DNA from: Rotaria socialis
Lineage: Eukaryota; Rotifera; Eurotatoria; Philodinida; Philodinidae
NCBI GenBank assembly: GCA_905331475.1
Contig: CAJNYU010000560.1
Span: forward strand, 62,001 to 126,000
Reading direction: 5' to 3'
DNA length: 64,000 nucleotides
In this document: one piece after another, positions 34,241-48,101 of the stretch
Layout: the number at the start of each line of letters is the position of its first letter
How positions within the stretch are numbered: the first letter of the stretch is position 1
Made by a program: the position numbers and the translations under genes
Notes under the pieces: model-generated
Databases searched by the model: none
The model's input: only the letters and a program-made list of their open reading frames with translations
What the model was told of the DNA's origin: nothing

Positions 34241-37200
34241 TTGATTTTAGAATATGTTATTGTTGACTGTGGCAGGAAATAAATCTTTTTTAATAAAATT
34301 AACTTTTAGATTTACCAAGAACTATTTTCGATAATCTTTATGATTGAAATTTCTTGAGTAGACAAGCTGGAGATTCAATACCGAAAGCCATTATATTAAC
34401 AAAAGATCTTCAAAAATACGATTAAAAAGAAAAAAAACAAATTGCGAAATAAAAATAAAATAAATCGCATTCCAGAATCAATATACACATTGTTGTTATG
34501 TTTGAAGTTGTTCAGATATTGAGAAATTTTATTTAATTTTTTTCTTCGAAGCCTTTCTCGATAATGATACTAGAAGAATAAAAAAATCAACGTGAATCAT
34601 TCGTGTCTATTGTAATAACAGAGTTTCAGAGGTATCAAGTTCAAAATTTCCAAATTTTCCGTAATCTCCTCTTTTGAAAATCTGACCACTGTTGACTAAA
34701 ATGTAAATTATCTCTGACATTTCGAAGGAAATAAGTATAAACGAAATAAACAAATAGATAATGTTTCTTACGAGTTTAAAGTCTATTGAGAGTATACATA
34801 GTAAAATAAGAAATAATTTCATTAAATCAAATTTTGATGATATCAAATCGGTTATGCATATTTCACAGTACTTAGTTATTTTGTACTGGTTTCATTCGCT
34901 ACATATATTCTAGAGAAACTATGAAGAATAAAATATATTCATTTTGTTTTTAAGTGTTGTGATCATTCACCATCGAACTCCTTAGAAATGACTTTGACCG
35001 AAAACATTTATTAGAAATTTGAAGAACAAAAAATGCATCTCTTTAATGAATGACAAATTTCTCATAAGCATTAGTTGTGAAGATCTCTATAGGTCTATCT
35101 CAATCAACTTTAAATTTTGGAAAATTTCCAAAGTAAGAGCTAGATAAGTAATATTTTGTTAACATAATTATCGAATAATTTTATGTTGTTACTTTTATAA
35201 TGGCAGTACATTCTTTTTTTTTTTCTGTTGCAACAATACACCTCTATTCTCGATGCGCGCAGCCATTCAAGTATAGAGTAATAATAACACGATGAAGAAA
35301 AAGTAACAGACAGAAAGAATGAAGGAAGCGAAAATAATCGGCTCTGACTCTTGAATCCAGAAGATTATGAACTGATAACTTCTTTGTTTTTCATAGATGA
35401 AAACAAAGAGAAGGAAACATCTCACTTACATCATCTTCACAGTATTTTTGTTCATTTTGTGACGCAACAAAAAGAATGATTGATATGAAAAAGAACACTT
35501 GATAAATGTGCTCGTTTCATATAAGAGAAAAAAAAGAAAACTTCCTTCTCAATTAAAATTGATTGACGGTTTCTAGAGGAAAGAACAAAAAAAATCTATG
35601 GTCATTTAATCAAACAACATTTTCACTTGAACAGAAAATAAGTTAAAAAAAGAGAGAGAGAGAGAGAGATGAAAGTTAATATTTCAAAGGTTCACATCAT
35701 TTCTTGTATTATTGTTCATAAAAAAGAAATGAATTATAAAATTATGAAGATTGTTTGCTTAGTCAACACTCGAATATACTATAGAGTATCTTTTTCAAAC
35801 AATCTCGTATTTCTCTATACAACGAAATAAATGAGACGTCAATTTTCATTTCATAACGTTGTGCGAAAAGTTATTTTTCAAAATCGATTTCTAGAAAAAT
35901 TAAACTTTAAAAGTTTCCTAATCACTGCATTTACATACATCTAAGAAATGGATTGACATTCCAGCAATGTAAAGCAAAATAGCCTATTACCATCTTGCTT
36001 CGCTTGTAACTCAACGTGGTTTTCTTAGCAACCACCAGTGGCATGTTTGATTATGAATAATATTCAGAGACATCTACATAAGTTCGATTATTGGACAAGC
36101 ATGGCTAAGTTTTTGCTATTAGACACGAATCTTTTCCTTCTATCGGACATAACTTAACGTAGCTTAAGTATTCACTTGATTATAATTTATTTCTACTATA
36201 TTAATTTTCGAATGAAAATATTGGAGTTCGAGAATCGTTACCATTATTTTCTGAGTAAAATTGATAACAACTATTTACAAAAATAAAAGTTATGTCTGTG
36301 AGTTTATTGTCGTATGCATTTTTGTGATCTAGTCACAGTTGTATTTTTGAATTTAGATCTAGTCAATTCAGATACTCGGGTAATTGACGTTAAGATGTCT
36401 AAATAAAATTAAGGTTTAAAATACAATGCTAGCCCTGCTAGCAGCTAATAAAATATTCAATTTAGACTATTAACTGTCTGCACCCCAAAAACTATCTAAC
36501 TTAAAACTTGGAAGAAAACTTCTTTAAAATATCATAAAAATATTCGTTACTAGTACCAAAACATACGCATGGATCTGATTTCTTTCTTCTGTGTCAAGTA
36601 TGTGTCGGTATTTTGTTAGGTATCGCATCACACCCTATAATTTGATGTTTTTTTTCTATGTTCTCTCTTCAAAATTGTATATTGGTACTTCCTTGGAAAT
36701 AATTAATCTCTAGTTGTAATTCTATTAAGAATATAATATACACCGGTTTGGTTTTTGCTTAGTCGAAATTGTTTTTGTTGTGCCAAGTGTCTTTGCAATG
36801 AGAACTCTTCCCTATCCTTGGAATACATTTTACTATAACTCAGGGTTTATGATTTTCTATAGAGTGACTTTTAAAAGTGGATTTTATGTGTATCAAATAA
36901 TCAACGGATATTTTTGATATTGCTATTACTACCAATCTAGAAAGAGTTGGCGAATATCCTTTATAATTTTAAGAGCATTTACTTCTTGTGATTTGGTTGA
37001 GAATAGAGAATTTATTTAATTGCTGATATCAACTATTTTGACTAGATCACGTTTTTTTTTATTTCAATGTTACAAATTTAACATTTATTACTAAAATGAT
37101 GCGTCCAAATATAGTTCACTAGTGATTTGTTCGTTTTTATGATTCTTTGCGTTGAAATGATGAAAATAATAACGATTGTTGTATTCACATGAAACCTTAC

Positions 37201-38370
37201 ATTTCCCAATAGATGCCATGTTTTCGACAGCAAACGATAATTAAAGCGAAGAGAACTTAAACAAAAGAGTACATATAACATGAAAAAATAATTCTGTTTA
37301 CCAACGATACAAACAATAGAGCATAAAAAAATATGAGAAAATTTTTTTTCTTTCTATCAAACTTCGTTCTGAAGAATATTTTACAAGAAGAATAAGAAGA
37401 AATTACATTTTCAATTCAGATTAATAATACAAATGTTTCCAATTAGGTAGTAGATTGAATAAAATATTGTTATGCAAGAGTTCTTGTGTTTGTTTTTGCT
37501 TTGTATGCTTAATCTACTCTCACTGGCTATCTTAATCTTGCCTACCAAATTATATTATACTTATCTTAAATCAATAAATCAATGAAATCATGTGTATGAG
37601 TAATTGTATCACGTAGAAAAAAAGACGCGTTGACCTCAACGCTAGATTCCAAACAGTGGGAAAATAAGTTTTTTTTTTGAGTGCAATTAAAACTAAGAAA
37701 AACTTCAAAAAGTTTTTTCAGTGTAAAAAGATATCATACTCTTGCAAAAAGAAAAGGAAGTTTATATTCTAAAAGAATTAAATAAATAACTACTTTCATG
37801 AAACAATTTGCATTCTATACCATAACACATTCAAGATAACAACATAGAAAGAACTAATATACAAATATCAACTAGAAGAAAATCTATCAGTTGCTTAACA
37901 GTAACATTTCTATTTATGTTCAAGAGTATTCAAGTATCGTCGACAATACAACAAGTCTTTGAATAATTGCAGCCACTTTTTATATGCTATATGTTGATAT
38001 CAACATTTCAAAGTTGTAGCCAATTTTTCTTGAAGCTTATGAAGGTAAACAGCAGTAAAATTGTGTTCGTTAGTTAATCTATAACCATTGAAGTTGTCAA
38101 AATATAAGAATTTGTTTTAGAAAAAAAAGACACATCAATCTCCTATCTATTTACAGACGAAACTGATTTTAAAAAAAAATTTCCTAATAGCACCAGATCC
38201 GGAACTGTTGCAATTCTACTTCGAGATCCTATATAAAATTTAAAGCTGGTATATATATATATAAATATATAAATACGATACGATAGATTCTCAACAAATG
38301 AGAAAAAGAATTATTGGCAATATGAATATATTAAAGGAAGAGATATAATTCATTTTCGTACTTCTAGATA
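34241..38370. other. gene-poor 4.1-kb block
   Basis: AT-rich sequence upstream of the TTLL gene. It contains a (GA)n run at ~35652-35670 and TA-rich tracts near 38250. I found no splice-supported coding region, tRNA or transposon ends. Confidence 0.5.
35651..35671. repeat. (GA)n microsatellite
   Basis: About ten AG dinucleotide units in tandem. Confidence 0.8.
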
Positions 38371-38972
38371 ATGTCTCATTGTCATCATAAACGTCGACGA
38401 CATCAATCGCGCTCACTTGTACATAATCGAGACTCACAGCAAGATCGAAATAATCATCGATCAACAGGTTATGATAAACAAGCTGATTTTCACGAATGTC
38501 ATCATTATTCTAGTGAGTATTATTCTGTAAATCATAATGAAAAAATTTCAGTTTTTATTTAGTTCAACCAAATAGACAATATTCTTATTTTCATCCACCT
38601 GTTCTGGCTACGACGATTAATGAAATTATTCATGATGCTGAAAAACATCCACCTATTGTTCAAACGTTAATTCGTGAATTATTGCTAGAACGAAAAAAAC
38701 GGCAATTAATTGAAAATAGATTAAATATGCGTGAACATGATTATGCACATTTACATGCTCAACATGAAGCAATAGGTAATAATCTGGCATTATTGAAACA
38801 TGATTATGATCAATGCCGACTTGATTTAAAAGCACGTTCTATTGAATTAAATGAACTACGTCATCATAATCATCAATTAAGAGTACATGTCGATCAACTT
38901 TTAATTGATGATGGACAACAGATGAATATCAATAACGAAATGTTCTATTCAAAACGTCAAAGAAAATATTAG
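38371..38972 (+). CDS. unrecognised small coiled-coil protein
   Basis: Two exons (38371-38512, 38563-38972) with a 50-bp GT-AG intron give 552 nt, 183 aa, in phase. The N-terminal 47 residues are His/Arg/Ser-rich and likely disordered (MSHCHHKRRRHQSRS). From residue ~65, TINEIIHDAEKHPPIVQTLI leads into a long heptad-like helix (ELLLERKKRQLIENRLN, then LALLKHDYDQCRLDLKARSIELNELR), so the C-terminal two thirds probably form a parallel coiled coil. No family is recognised. It could be a cytoskeletal or centrosomal accessory protein, but that is only suggested by composition. Confidence 0.6.
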
Positions 38973-39605
38973 ATTATCTATCATTGTAAATTCGAACTCT
39001 TACGATTTTCATCAAGCGAACATCTCCGATCAACTAGTAGTCAACCATTTCAATCACAAGATACTTAATATAGTTTAAGTCTGAGTTGAATTCCTATTTT
39101 TGTATCTAAGTGTATATTCAGCAGTTGAACTTTTTTCAAAAATAACTTAAGCAATTTGTTTTGTTTTTGGTCGTTATCTGTTGTTTTTACTGTGATGTTT
39201 CAAGGTACATTGTATAATAAACAAAAAAACGTGGCTTTATTTGGGTTTTCAATAGATTGTTGTTTTAAGTCGATAAAAATAAACAGTGAAAAAATTCGAC
39301 TTGTACATTTGAATATTGAAGATGTTGAAATAATATCTTAATGAAAAAAGAAAACTAAGATGAATATAGTGCAAATTTTATTCATTTTCTCGTTTAAAAT
39401 AAATATTCGATTTAAAGTGCTTTCACAACCACACAGTTTATTTTTCAGATAATTTAAAAAAAGAATATTTATAAAGAAATAGACTACAACTAAGAATGTG
39501 TGCGAAGAAAATTTGTTTTCATGTTTATACCAATTGGCATGTCCCTGATTCAAAATTCTTTTGCGTACGAAAACCCGAGACTGAAATATTTTTGATCAAG
39601 TATTA

Positions 39606-40420
39606 TTAGTGTTTGTGTCCTTGTTTCAAAGGTGAGTTAATATTGGAATGAATATATTTAGGATTTTTTTCATTTTGATTTTGATAAAATGCTCTGAATC
39701 GTTTTTGATGATAGAAATTGTCCAAGAAGCGTTTTCGATATTGATAACGATTATTTTCGATTGCTTCCGTTGTAAAAAGTCGATAGAATTTGTGTTTTGT
39801 AATTTTGCGCATTTTTTCTTAATCATTGATCGCTGTTGAAATGGCTGAATCTTATTTTTCATAATCGATCAATTATTACGTTTTGTATTAACAGCAATCG
39901 ATTCTAACGGTGAAACTTGAGAAAGACCATGACGCCCCAATGAGTTAACAGCTGTTGAATGTTTTTTAGCAGTGAAAAGAGTAGACACTGTAACCTTGGA
40001 CGAATCATACGTGAATATGTGTTGTTATTGTTGGGACCATGAATTAGATGGAGAGTCCCATGCTTATTGAGAAATCGGTGTCGTCGTTGTTCTTGTTGAT
40101 ATGGATTGTTTCGGAATTGATTTTTATGATCAATCTGGTTACTTTTCTTATTCATTCATAGTATGAATAACGTGATAATAAGGAAACGTATTATTACGAA
40201 TTACTTGTTTTGACCGATTGAAAAGATTTCATGCTGGTGAATTACTTATATAATTCTTACTAGAGACAATAATAACTTCACGTTGGTATCTATTAAAGGC
40301 TCGTAGATTTGGAAAATTTGCCTGATAATGACTTGATGAATTAGATGTTTGCTTTGATTGATGATTCAATTGGAAATTGAGCGATTGACGAGCTGGTATC
40401 AAATCCACAGAGAAATAAAA
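39606..40420 (-). pseudogene. doubtful coding region, possibly decayed; weak inward-rectifier-like motif
   Basis: Minus-strand frames here have protein-like composition (Gln/Asn/Ser/Arg-rich) but do not join into a clean model. One frame at ~40410-40265 ends at a good GTAAGA donor. A second at ~40133-39993 contains RRHRFLNKHGTLHLIHG, which loosely resembles the cytoplasmic RRRFvxKxGxxN segment of Kir potassium channels. A third, at ~39985-39870, continues only if a 23-nt GT-AG interval or a frameshift is accepted. No membrane or pore segment follows. It could be a real gene of unknown family, mis-modelled by me, or a remnant. No function is assigned. Confidence 0.3.
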
Positions 40421-41325
40421 TATTAGAGTAGTTAAATTAAATTTTCATGGTGCTTCTTTTATCACAAAATAGAGCGTATAGCAAATGATAATTCTTACAG
40501 CAGTTTTATTATATGGAAAAGAAAACAAAAAATAAATAGGTGCTTAACACAAGCTGCTACCACAAGCATAGGACAGATTAAGAGAATGAATATATTAAAA
40601 AAAAGAAAACATAATGAATGTCTGTGATCATATTCAAATGGGGATTTATTCGTTCGAATTAGCGATAAAAATAAAATATGAAAACAAACATTGTCTACTA
40701 TTTCAAATTTTCAATCAGAAAATAGAATTTCATTATGTTATTATCAATTATTGTTTCTCAAAAAAAATAAAAGACACCGAATCTACGTTGATGTGAAATA
40801 GTTGTTAGTATTTTAATTTGTATTGGATAGATTGAATAATCGCAAAGATTCGTTTGAAGATTTCAATTAAATTTTTAAGAAGATAAAGAATTAAATTAAT
40901 TTTTCCACTTGTTTTATAAAATTGAATCGTTAGAATATATGTTTCTATATTTCAAAAGGATAATAAAGTGACGAATGAATTCTTGACATTGACTAACTCG
41001 ATATTCAAGATAATCATATTAGATTTCATTTGTCCTAAAACAATAATATCATAACAATAAAGATAGAGAAATAAAACAGCTTACAAACAATAATATAAGT
41101 TAAAATAAAACTCGTTTAAATAAATATATGTAGGGTTCTTTTCAATAGCATGACGCGTTTGGTTGTGCGCATGTAAAAATCACTGTATTTTTTCCGAAAG
41201 TCGTACAAATCAAAAATTGAACAAATTAGTCATGAGCAAGAAAGAAAGAAAGAAAGAAAAAATGTGGTAGATTCAAAATATGATATCCACCGGATGTATT
41301 TTAAATCTTGTGAGTCATTTTTGTT
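40421..41325. other. intergenic
   Basis: About 0.9 kb, AT-rich, with an (AAAG)n run at ~41240-41260. No gene recognised. Confidence 0.5.
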
Positions 41326-44300
41326 TTAATTGAGTATTGTATAAGAGCGAGCATCAGACGAATTGGCAAGAATTAGTCGACCTGGTTCATGAAGTAAATC
41401 GACAATCCATGTTTTAGCTGGATATCGAACACCCTAAAATACAAAAATAATCTTTAATATATAAGCTGTATGAAATTATTACAAACAAAACTAATGAGCA
41501 AAATTCAAATAAACATGCAATCAAAATTCAAATAAACATGCAATTGGCATACAAATACTATAGGTTTCTCATTTAGTATTTGTTTTTCTATCTATAGAAT
41601 AAATAATAATTTCAATAATAGTAAATTTTCCTCCATCACTAACTAAAATCTGTTTGTTATTAGTTTTCAAATATGTTTGTTCTAATTTTCTTAACGATTC
41701 ACGAATGTGTTCAATAGATTCATCATCGAAGGGATTATATTTTGTCGACTTATCAATTGAATTTTGGTAATCAATCGATATTTGATTAGAATCTTTTTGA
41801 AGCTTATGTAATCGAAAATCTTCTATCTAAATTGAAAAGAATTTGTTTTGTAAATAAAAAATTAAAACGAAATTATTTGAATTTACAGATAAACTAAACT
41901 TCTCATCATACTATATCAAAGGTATGTTAAAAAATCAATGAACATAATTATGATCTTTAAGCAGATAGCATACCCCAGACGATTCGCCAACAACAACTTC
42001 ATTCCAAGCACGATTATAATTGCCACGTGTTAATGTACATGGTATTCCAATTCGATCAGCTAACGACTATAAAATTTTGCTTTTTTAAAACTATTTTCTA
42101 CGGGCTTTTTTTGTATGTATTTACTTTGAATAGAAATGCTCGTTGAGCATGAATACCTTTTCGTACTCGACCAATCGGTACAACATTTGAATGAAGTTCA
42201 GCTTTCAATTGATTCATTGCAACTTCGTATCCAAACGTCGCTACATCATCCGGTGATATTGTACCACCCATTTTCTCACTGACAAATCTATTTGTTGAAA
42301 AAATAAAATTATAATATTGTAGAAAACTGAATTACACTTTACCTTGCTAAAGTCGATATTTGTTCTGACAATGGTACTCTCAAAATTTGAGGATGAATTT
42401 CATCAAGATACATTTGAAAATCTTGATCAATCGTTTGTTTGTAACCTGATTTCTATATAGCAAAAACAAACAAAATTTCCAAAAAAAAGAAAAAGAAAAT
42501 CAAACGATCTACCAAATCAGCAGTTGTTTCTGATGATTCTCGTTCACCATGCTTTTTGTCTTCAGATGAATCTCGTTTATCACTTGTTTTATCTTTCTTT
42601 GCGCGACTAAAATCAAGATATCAAATTTATACGAAATTAAATTAAAATCAACAAGCAAAAAACACAAAACGCAAATGAAGGAGTGCAGAGAAAACAAAAG
42701 CTATGCATAAGTACGTTATTAAAGCATATTAATTTTCAATTCTAAATCCAATTTCCTACCTGGATTGATCTACTGAGCTGAATATTAGATAAAGCTTGTC
42801 GGACTACATCGTTAAGCGATAAAAAAAAGTGGAACTTACGTTTTCCCTTCTTTCTCTTTACTCGATGATTTCGGTGTTTTTGCATTACGTCCGCTTACTC
42901 CAGTACTTAGTTTTTCTTTGCTTTCCGAACCTTTCCTATATTAAAATGAATTATTCGATGATAAAAAATTGTTCATAAAACAAGACGAAGAATCCAAATG
43001 AGAAGAAAACAAAACCTACACCGGCGTTGCTGATGTAGAAAGAATATCATCAGAAGAAGATGGCACTCGATAGATATCATCGCCATAAGATCCTCCTGTA
43101 GTAGCAGACCATGAAGTGACACTGAACAAAAAACAAACACACAAACTCACACATATTAACAGTGATGTAAAAACATGTGTGAATAAAATGTTTAAGAGAA
43201 AAAGATTGAGAAAAGAGACATGCCATATACAAATAAATAGTTTCTCTAAATGAACAATACTTACGATCCAGTTTCTGTAGGTGTAACAATAACGATTTTA
43301 GTTCTATAAGTGATACAACATTGATCGTGTGCAAAACAAAATTTTTGGGATGCGGTACAGTGTGTTTTTTTGTTTTTATGTAAATAATGTCAATCGAGAC
43401 AAGAAAAAAATGTATTTCCTTACTTTTTTTCAGGTGCATATACAAGTAAAATTGGTCGACGATCATTTACTTCTTCGGCTGCAAGTTCTTCAATAGTTAA
43501 AAATTTTCCTCCTTCTCGAACTGGTCCCATATCATAGAATCCATCGGTTGTAATATTATTATTCTCTTGAAAAAGAAAAAAAAGTCGAAATTTTTGATTT
43601 TATTTCAACAATCCATCAATCGAACCTAATTGTCCCAGATAAGAATATTTTGCTGATAAATGACTATCAAGAATCTTTTGTAAGGCCATTTCCGTAAATT
43701 TACTCTTACGTGATTCAGATGTATTTAAATCACGTATTATTTCGAGTGCTCTAAAAGATCAACCTTTAATTAGTAAAACAAAACAAAACGAAAAAATAAT
43801 AAGCATTTTAATACCCATTACGAAGAATTTCAATAGCTATAGTTTGTTCTACACAAAGAACAGTGATAGCAAAACAGGTATTACGACGAACTTCATCATG
43901 ATTTGATTTTAATAAGCTAACAAGATGGGGAATAATAGCTTGATTTTTTAATATCTAATAAATAAATAGAGAATAAAGTAGATGCTGAAATTGTTTTCAA
44001 AAGAACTTACATCTTCGCGAGCTTTTTGATCGATACTAAAAGCTGATAAAACCATAGCACCCTTTGCTTGTGCTAATTCATAACTAAAATAAATTTTATT
44101 TTTACAAGCAAAACAAATCTTCGCTTAAAAAAAAACTACAGGGCTGATTTCGATAGAAAATCACCGGAAACCGATGGCACTTGAAGCAAATTTTTTAGAT
44201 CGGCAAGTTCTCAGATTTTTCCGGCACAATATAGCCAAAAGTCATTAGAAAAGTCTATCGAATTTTCTACTTCGACTATTTTATTCAAGATCTATCGATT

Positions 44301-47147
44301 TCCACTTTCTTGATGTCGATTCTAATCAATCCTGTTCTTCAATTTTTTGCAGAGTCACAAATCAACATTCGATTCCATACCTTGCTTGTAATGGTGCAAG
44401 AAGATTTTTGATAAGACCTTTCTCCAATATATTGGTGCGCACAACTTGATCAGTTGAACAATTTGCCAATGTGACGCATGCATATGCTTTTGTTGTATCT
44501 TTTTCATCGTTCAATAAACCAATTAATACGTCAAGACCTGCTTGATCTTGTAATTCCCTATGATTATAATCAAATAGTTACATATATATATATATCTACG
44601 CATTCTATACTACAACTGACTATCACGCGAACAAAATACTAGATCTATTTTTCATAGAATATAATTGTGTATCATTGATGAATTTCTTAGAAAAATGAAC
44701 ATTAAATATTGAATGATTAAACCCTTGACACAGATGTTTAATATTGTTTTTTTTCCAATATTATACGGATGAAAGATTTTGCCTGAAACATTCTTTTGTT
44801 GAAATAAAAACTGCGTATGTTTATGAAAAAAAAACCTTTGCCATACAAATAATTGACAACAGTTTCAAGGAAAAAATCATTCGAAACCTATTAATTAAAT
44901 TTTCAAAGTGAGACACAATCAATAGATTCGATTCAATATCGATTGTATCGTCTGAACTATAAATGGCATCGCAAACATTTTTTAGCCGTAACAATCCGAC
45001 AGATGAATCATAGGGCAGAATATATTATAGAAAATGCCATCAAACTTTTGATCAAAAACATATGATTTCATTACAATACAATATTTTGTCAGCACAATTC
45101 GTTTTCTTTCCACCTTAAGAAGCTGTCATTCAATCTTCGTCTTGAATAACATACCTAATATTATTTGGATTACTTTGTGTTAAATTCGACATAGCCAATG
45201 TAGAAAATTCGCGTAAACGTGGATTTTCTTTTTGCATCATTTGTACAAGTGTTAAAATACCATCTATATATTCACGCATAACAATTAACGAAAAATAAAA
45301 CGAAATGAAAAAAGTAAATGAACAAACCGTTATTTCGAATAGTTTCACGGCTTAGCATGCTTTCAGCCATGACCGCCAATGCTTGACATGCTGCTATGCG
45401 TACATCATCATTTTCACTAAGTAAAAGAAATACCATAGCACGTTCAGCATCTTGTTCTGCAAAAATTTTTCGATTTTGCGCTGAAAATACAAGGAAGAAT
45501 TTTGAGGTTTTTTTAAATTCTGCACAAATAGAAAACAAAATTCAATCAAGTGCTTGTGAAATAAACAAAAGAAAAGTGTGTTTTGCTTTGTTTTTCTCAA
45601 TCTTGTGTATTCTTAATTTTTGGGGTTTAGCATTTTGTTTATTTAGTCTATATCTCAACCTACGTTCTGGTCCAGTATTTAATCCTAAAGATAGTATTGG
45701 ATAGTTTTTTTGTCTTCTCAAAAATTCAGGTTTCAATTATGTATTTTATTACGTTTTCGAGCAGCACGTCCAATAGCTTTAGCTGCAGCTGCTTGTACAG
45801 CTGGTACAACACTGTCTTGTACGAATTGCATCAATCGTTTAAGTCCACCATTTGATTGAATAAGCTAAAATTATGAAAAACGAATACGATAGAGAAAATT
45901 GCTTAATTAAAATTCATGCAAACGAACATCAAGGCATTCGGTATCTTCTAAAAGATTTGCTAAAGCATTCAAGCAATGAACATGAACATCTTTTGTTTCA
46001 TCTAAACCAATGAAATCGATCATTTTATCTAGTCCACCAATATCTCTGATAACTGCACGATTAAATGGATCAGTTGCTAATTTTTGTAAACAATTACAAA
46101 CAGTTTCGGTTATTTGCGGAAATTCTGATTTAAGATTATTTAATATTGGTTCGATACCATTTAATTCTCGAACAAGACTTCGTGCATGAAAATCATCAAG
46201 TATATGATCGATTGTTGATAGAGAATTAAATTTAATATCGGGATCCGCTTCACTAATTAATCTTATTAATGGTTGAAGAACATTTAATGAAAGTACTTGA
46301 GATTTCGTTGAATAATCACTACACATATAACGAAGCCAATAAACAGCAAATTCATTTGTTAATGGTTCATCTATATTTCAATTTAGTAGATAGTTAAAAG
46401 TAAAAAGTAAATTAAAGCTTACTTTCAGGTGTTAAAAGTGAAATCATATGTGGAATACAATCGATTTTACGAAGATGTCGTCGGATATCCGCTAAAGAAA
46501 ATAAATACTGGATCAATTTTTCTTTCTTTTTTTATCAAAGAAAAACCTTACGATGAGCAGATAGTAATCCAAAGACCATTGTTGCATTTCGTTGTACAGT
46601 TTGATTTTCATGATGAGTTAATGTAAATAACGTATCAGTTGCGCCCATCTCATGTAACATTAATTTATTTGCATCACTCTTTTCAGCATATTTAAATAAA
46701 GCATCACATGCTCGGATTAAAACACTATCTTCTGCACTTCGTAAACATACAACAGCTGTTTGAGCACCTTTGATATCAAGTTTCAATGGCTCGAACTATA
46801 CACATAAGAAATTTTAATAATTAATAGTTTTAGAAAGAAAAAACGAAACAAGAAAAGTATATATATATACAGAGTTTGTGGGTTCTGATGGTGCATCGGG
46901 ACCAACTTTAATAGAGATACCACTAGCAAAACTTTTTCGTTTATTCATTTTTAATAAATGAAAATAAAACTAACATTTTTTCTAGTGTTTCTCTTAGTTT
47001 CAAATGGGATTATCAAAAATGATGACTCACAGTTTCATCAATTGCTTTTTCATCTTGCTGTCGAGGTTTGCCTCCTTTGCCTACTGTAGCAGATGCAGCT
47101 GTTTTAGCAGGGGCAGCTGATGATGTAGGTTTGGCACCTTTGACCAT
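41326..47147 (-). CDS. ARMC3: ARMC3, armadillo-repeat protein with C-terminal EDR1-like domain
   Basis: ARMC3 is a ciliary/flagellar-associated scaffold; direct function in this organism is not shown. About 22 small exons run from MVKGAKPTSS at 47147 to the stop at 41326. Armadillo repeats follow one another: FEPLKLDIKGAQTAVVCLRS, VQRNATMVFGLLSAH, LQPLIRLISEADPDIKFNS, NGGLKRLMQFVQD, NRKIFAEQDAERAMVFLLLS, DGILTLVQMMQKENPRLREF, DQAGLDVLIGLLND and ILKNQAIIPHLVSLLKSNHD. A Ser/Lys-rich linker (42500-43120) leads to the EDR1-like transglutaminase-fold region: FVSEKMGG, NVVPIGRVRKGIHAQRAFLF, SLADRIGIPCTLTRGNYNRAWNEV and TWIVDLLHEPGRL, in the same order as human ARMC3. The junction between the first exon and FASGISIKVG is uncertain; translation could start at the downstream ATG near 46950. 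Confidence 0.9.
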
Positions 47148-47675
47148 CGTATTTATCTTTTGAAATAGATGAATAGATTTGTCTACGAATAAATAATTGT
47201 TTATGTCTATATTTATATCTATAATTCTATATAAATAATAATGAATTGTCAAATTTTCATGCAAACAATCAAGTGAATGTTTTGTAGGATAGATACACTA
47301 CTACTATTACTACTACGGCAACCACTTGACATCCATTTTTTATGTTTTAAATTTTCGATTCCTTGTGAACAGCCACAATATTGAAAATTGAAATAGCTCT
47401 ATAGATTAGAATGAATTATTGTTCTAGATTGGCATTAGTGTTATTAGGAAAAAAACTATGATTATTTTAAAAACAAATTCATATTTTTATAGATGTCACT
47501 ACCCACCATATCGAATGGTTTGATTTACTTATTGTTTTTAAATAGTCTTCATAGTAAAAGTTTTAAATTATAGATTCAGACCGTTCATATTTTATTATAC
47601 AGAAAGAAAATCCATTGGACAAAAAAAAACAGTTATTTTAATAAATTTAATATTAAAATTCGTTAGTAGGATTAA
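47148..47675. other. intergenic, ARMC3 promoter side
   Basis: About 530 bp between the ARMC3 start and the stop of the upstream BTB gene, both on the minus strand. No recognisable element. Confidence 0.5.
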
Positions 47676-48101
47676 TTAATAGTTTTGTTCTCGTCGGATA
47701 TGATCAATATATGCTTCTAAATTCGTCAGTTCTCTATTTAATTTATCCATTTTTTGCATAGTTCGTTGAACTTCTTGAACACGTTGTTTGTCTCGTGCTT
47801 CATATTTAGTTTTAAATTGAGAAAGATAAACAAGTGATGGTATATTATAGAGTGTTGCACCATCAGCAATTATGGATTCAAGTTGACCATTTGTTAATTG
47901 ATATTCTCCAGTCAAATAATCAATTATTAAACCGAATCGGTCTGCATTTCCAGGTATCAGTATTGCGCCGTGTTTATCTCGTTTTGATTTACTACGAAAA
48001 AGAACACGAAAGTAAATGCTCTGGGATGCAAGTAAGTGTCGATCGACTTGGAAATATCGTCCTTCAACATTAAGAAGAATATTTCCAACCTTCCTTGGCA
48101 T
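47676..48101 (-). CDS. small BTB/T1-domain protein (KCTD-like)
   Basis: A single-exon frame of 141 aa. Residues ~6-95 match the BTB/T1 tetramerisation fold of KCTD proteins: ILLNVEGRYFQVDRHLLASQ, then FRVLFRS, then ILIPGNADRFGLIIDYLTGEYQL and IIADGATLYNIPSLV. The remaining ~45 residues form a charged helix (VQRTMQKMDKLNRELTNLEAY), likely a short coiled coil. KCTD-type proteins often act as substrate adaptors for Cullin-3 ligases or bind channels; which applies here is unknown. The protein is shorter than most KCTD members and has no other domain. It lies 0.5 kb upstream of ARMC3 on the same strand. Confidence 0.8.
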   Translation of the reverse strand: MPRKVGNILLNVEGRYFQVDRHLLASQSIYFRVLFRSKSKRDKHGAILIPGNADRFGLIIDYLTGEYQLTNGQLESIIADGATLYNIPSLVYLSQFKTKYEARDKQRVQEVQRTMQKMDKLNRELTNLEAYIDHIRREQNY

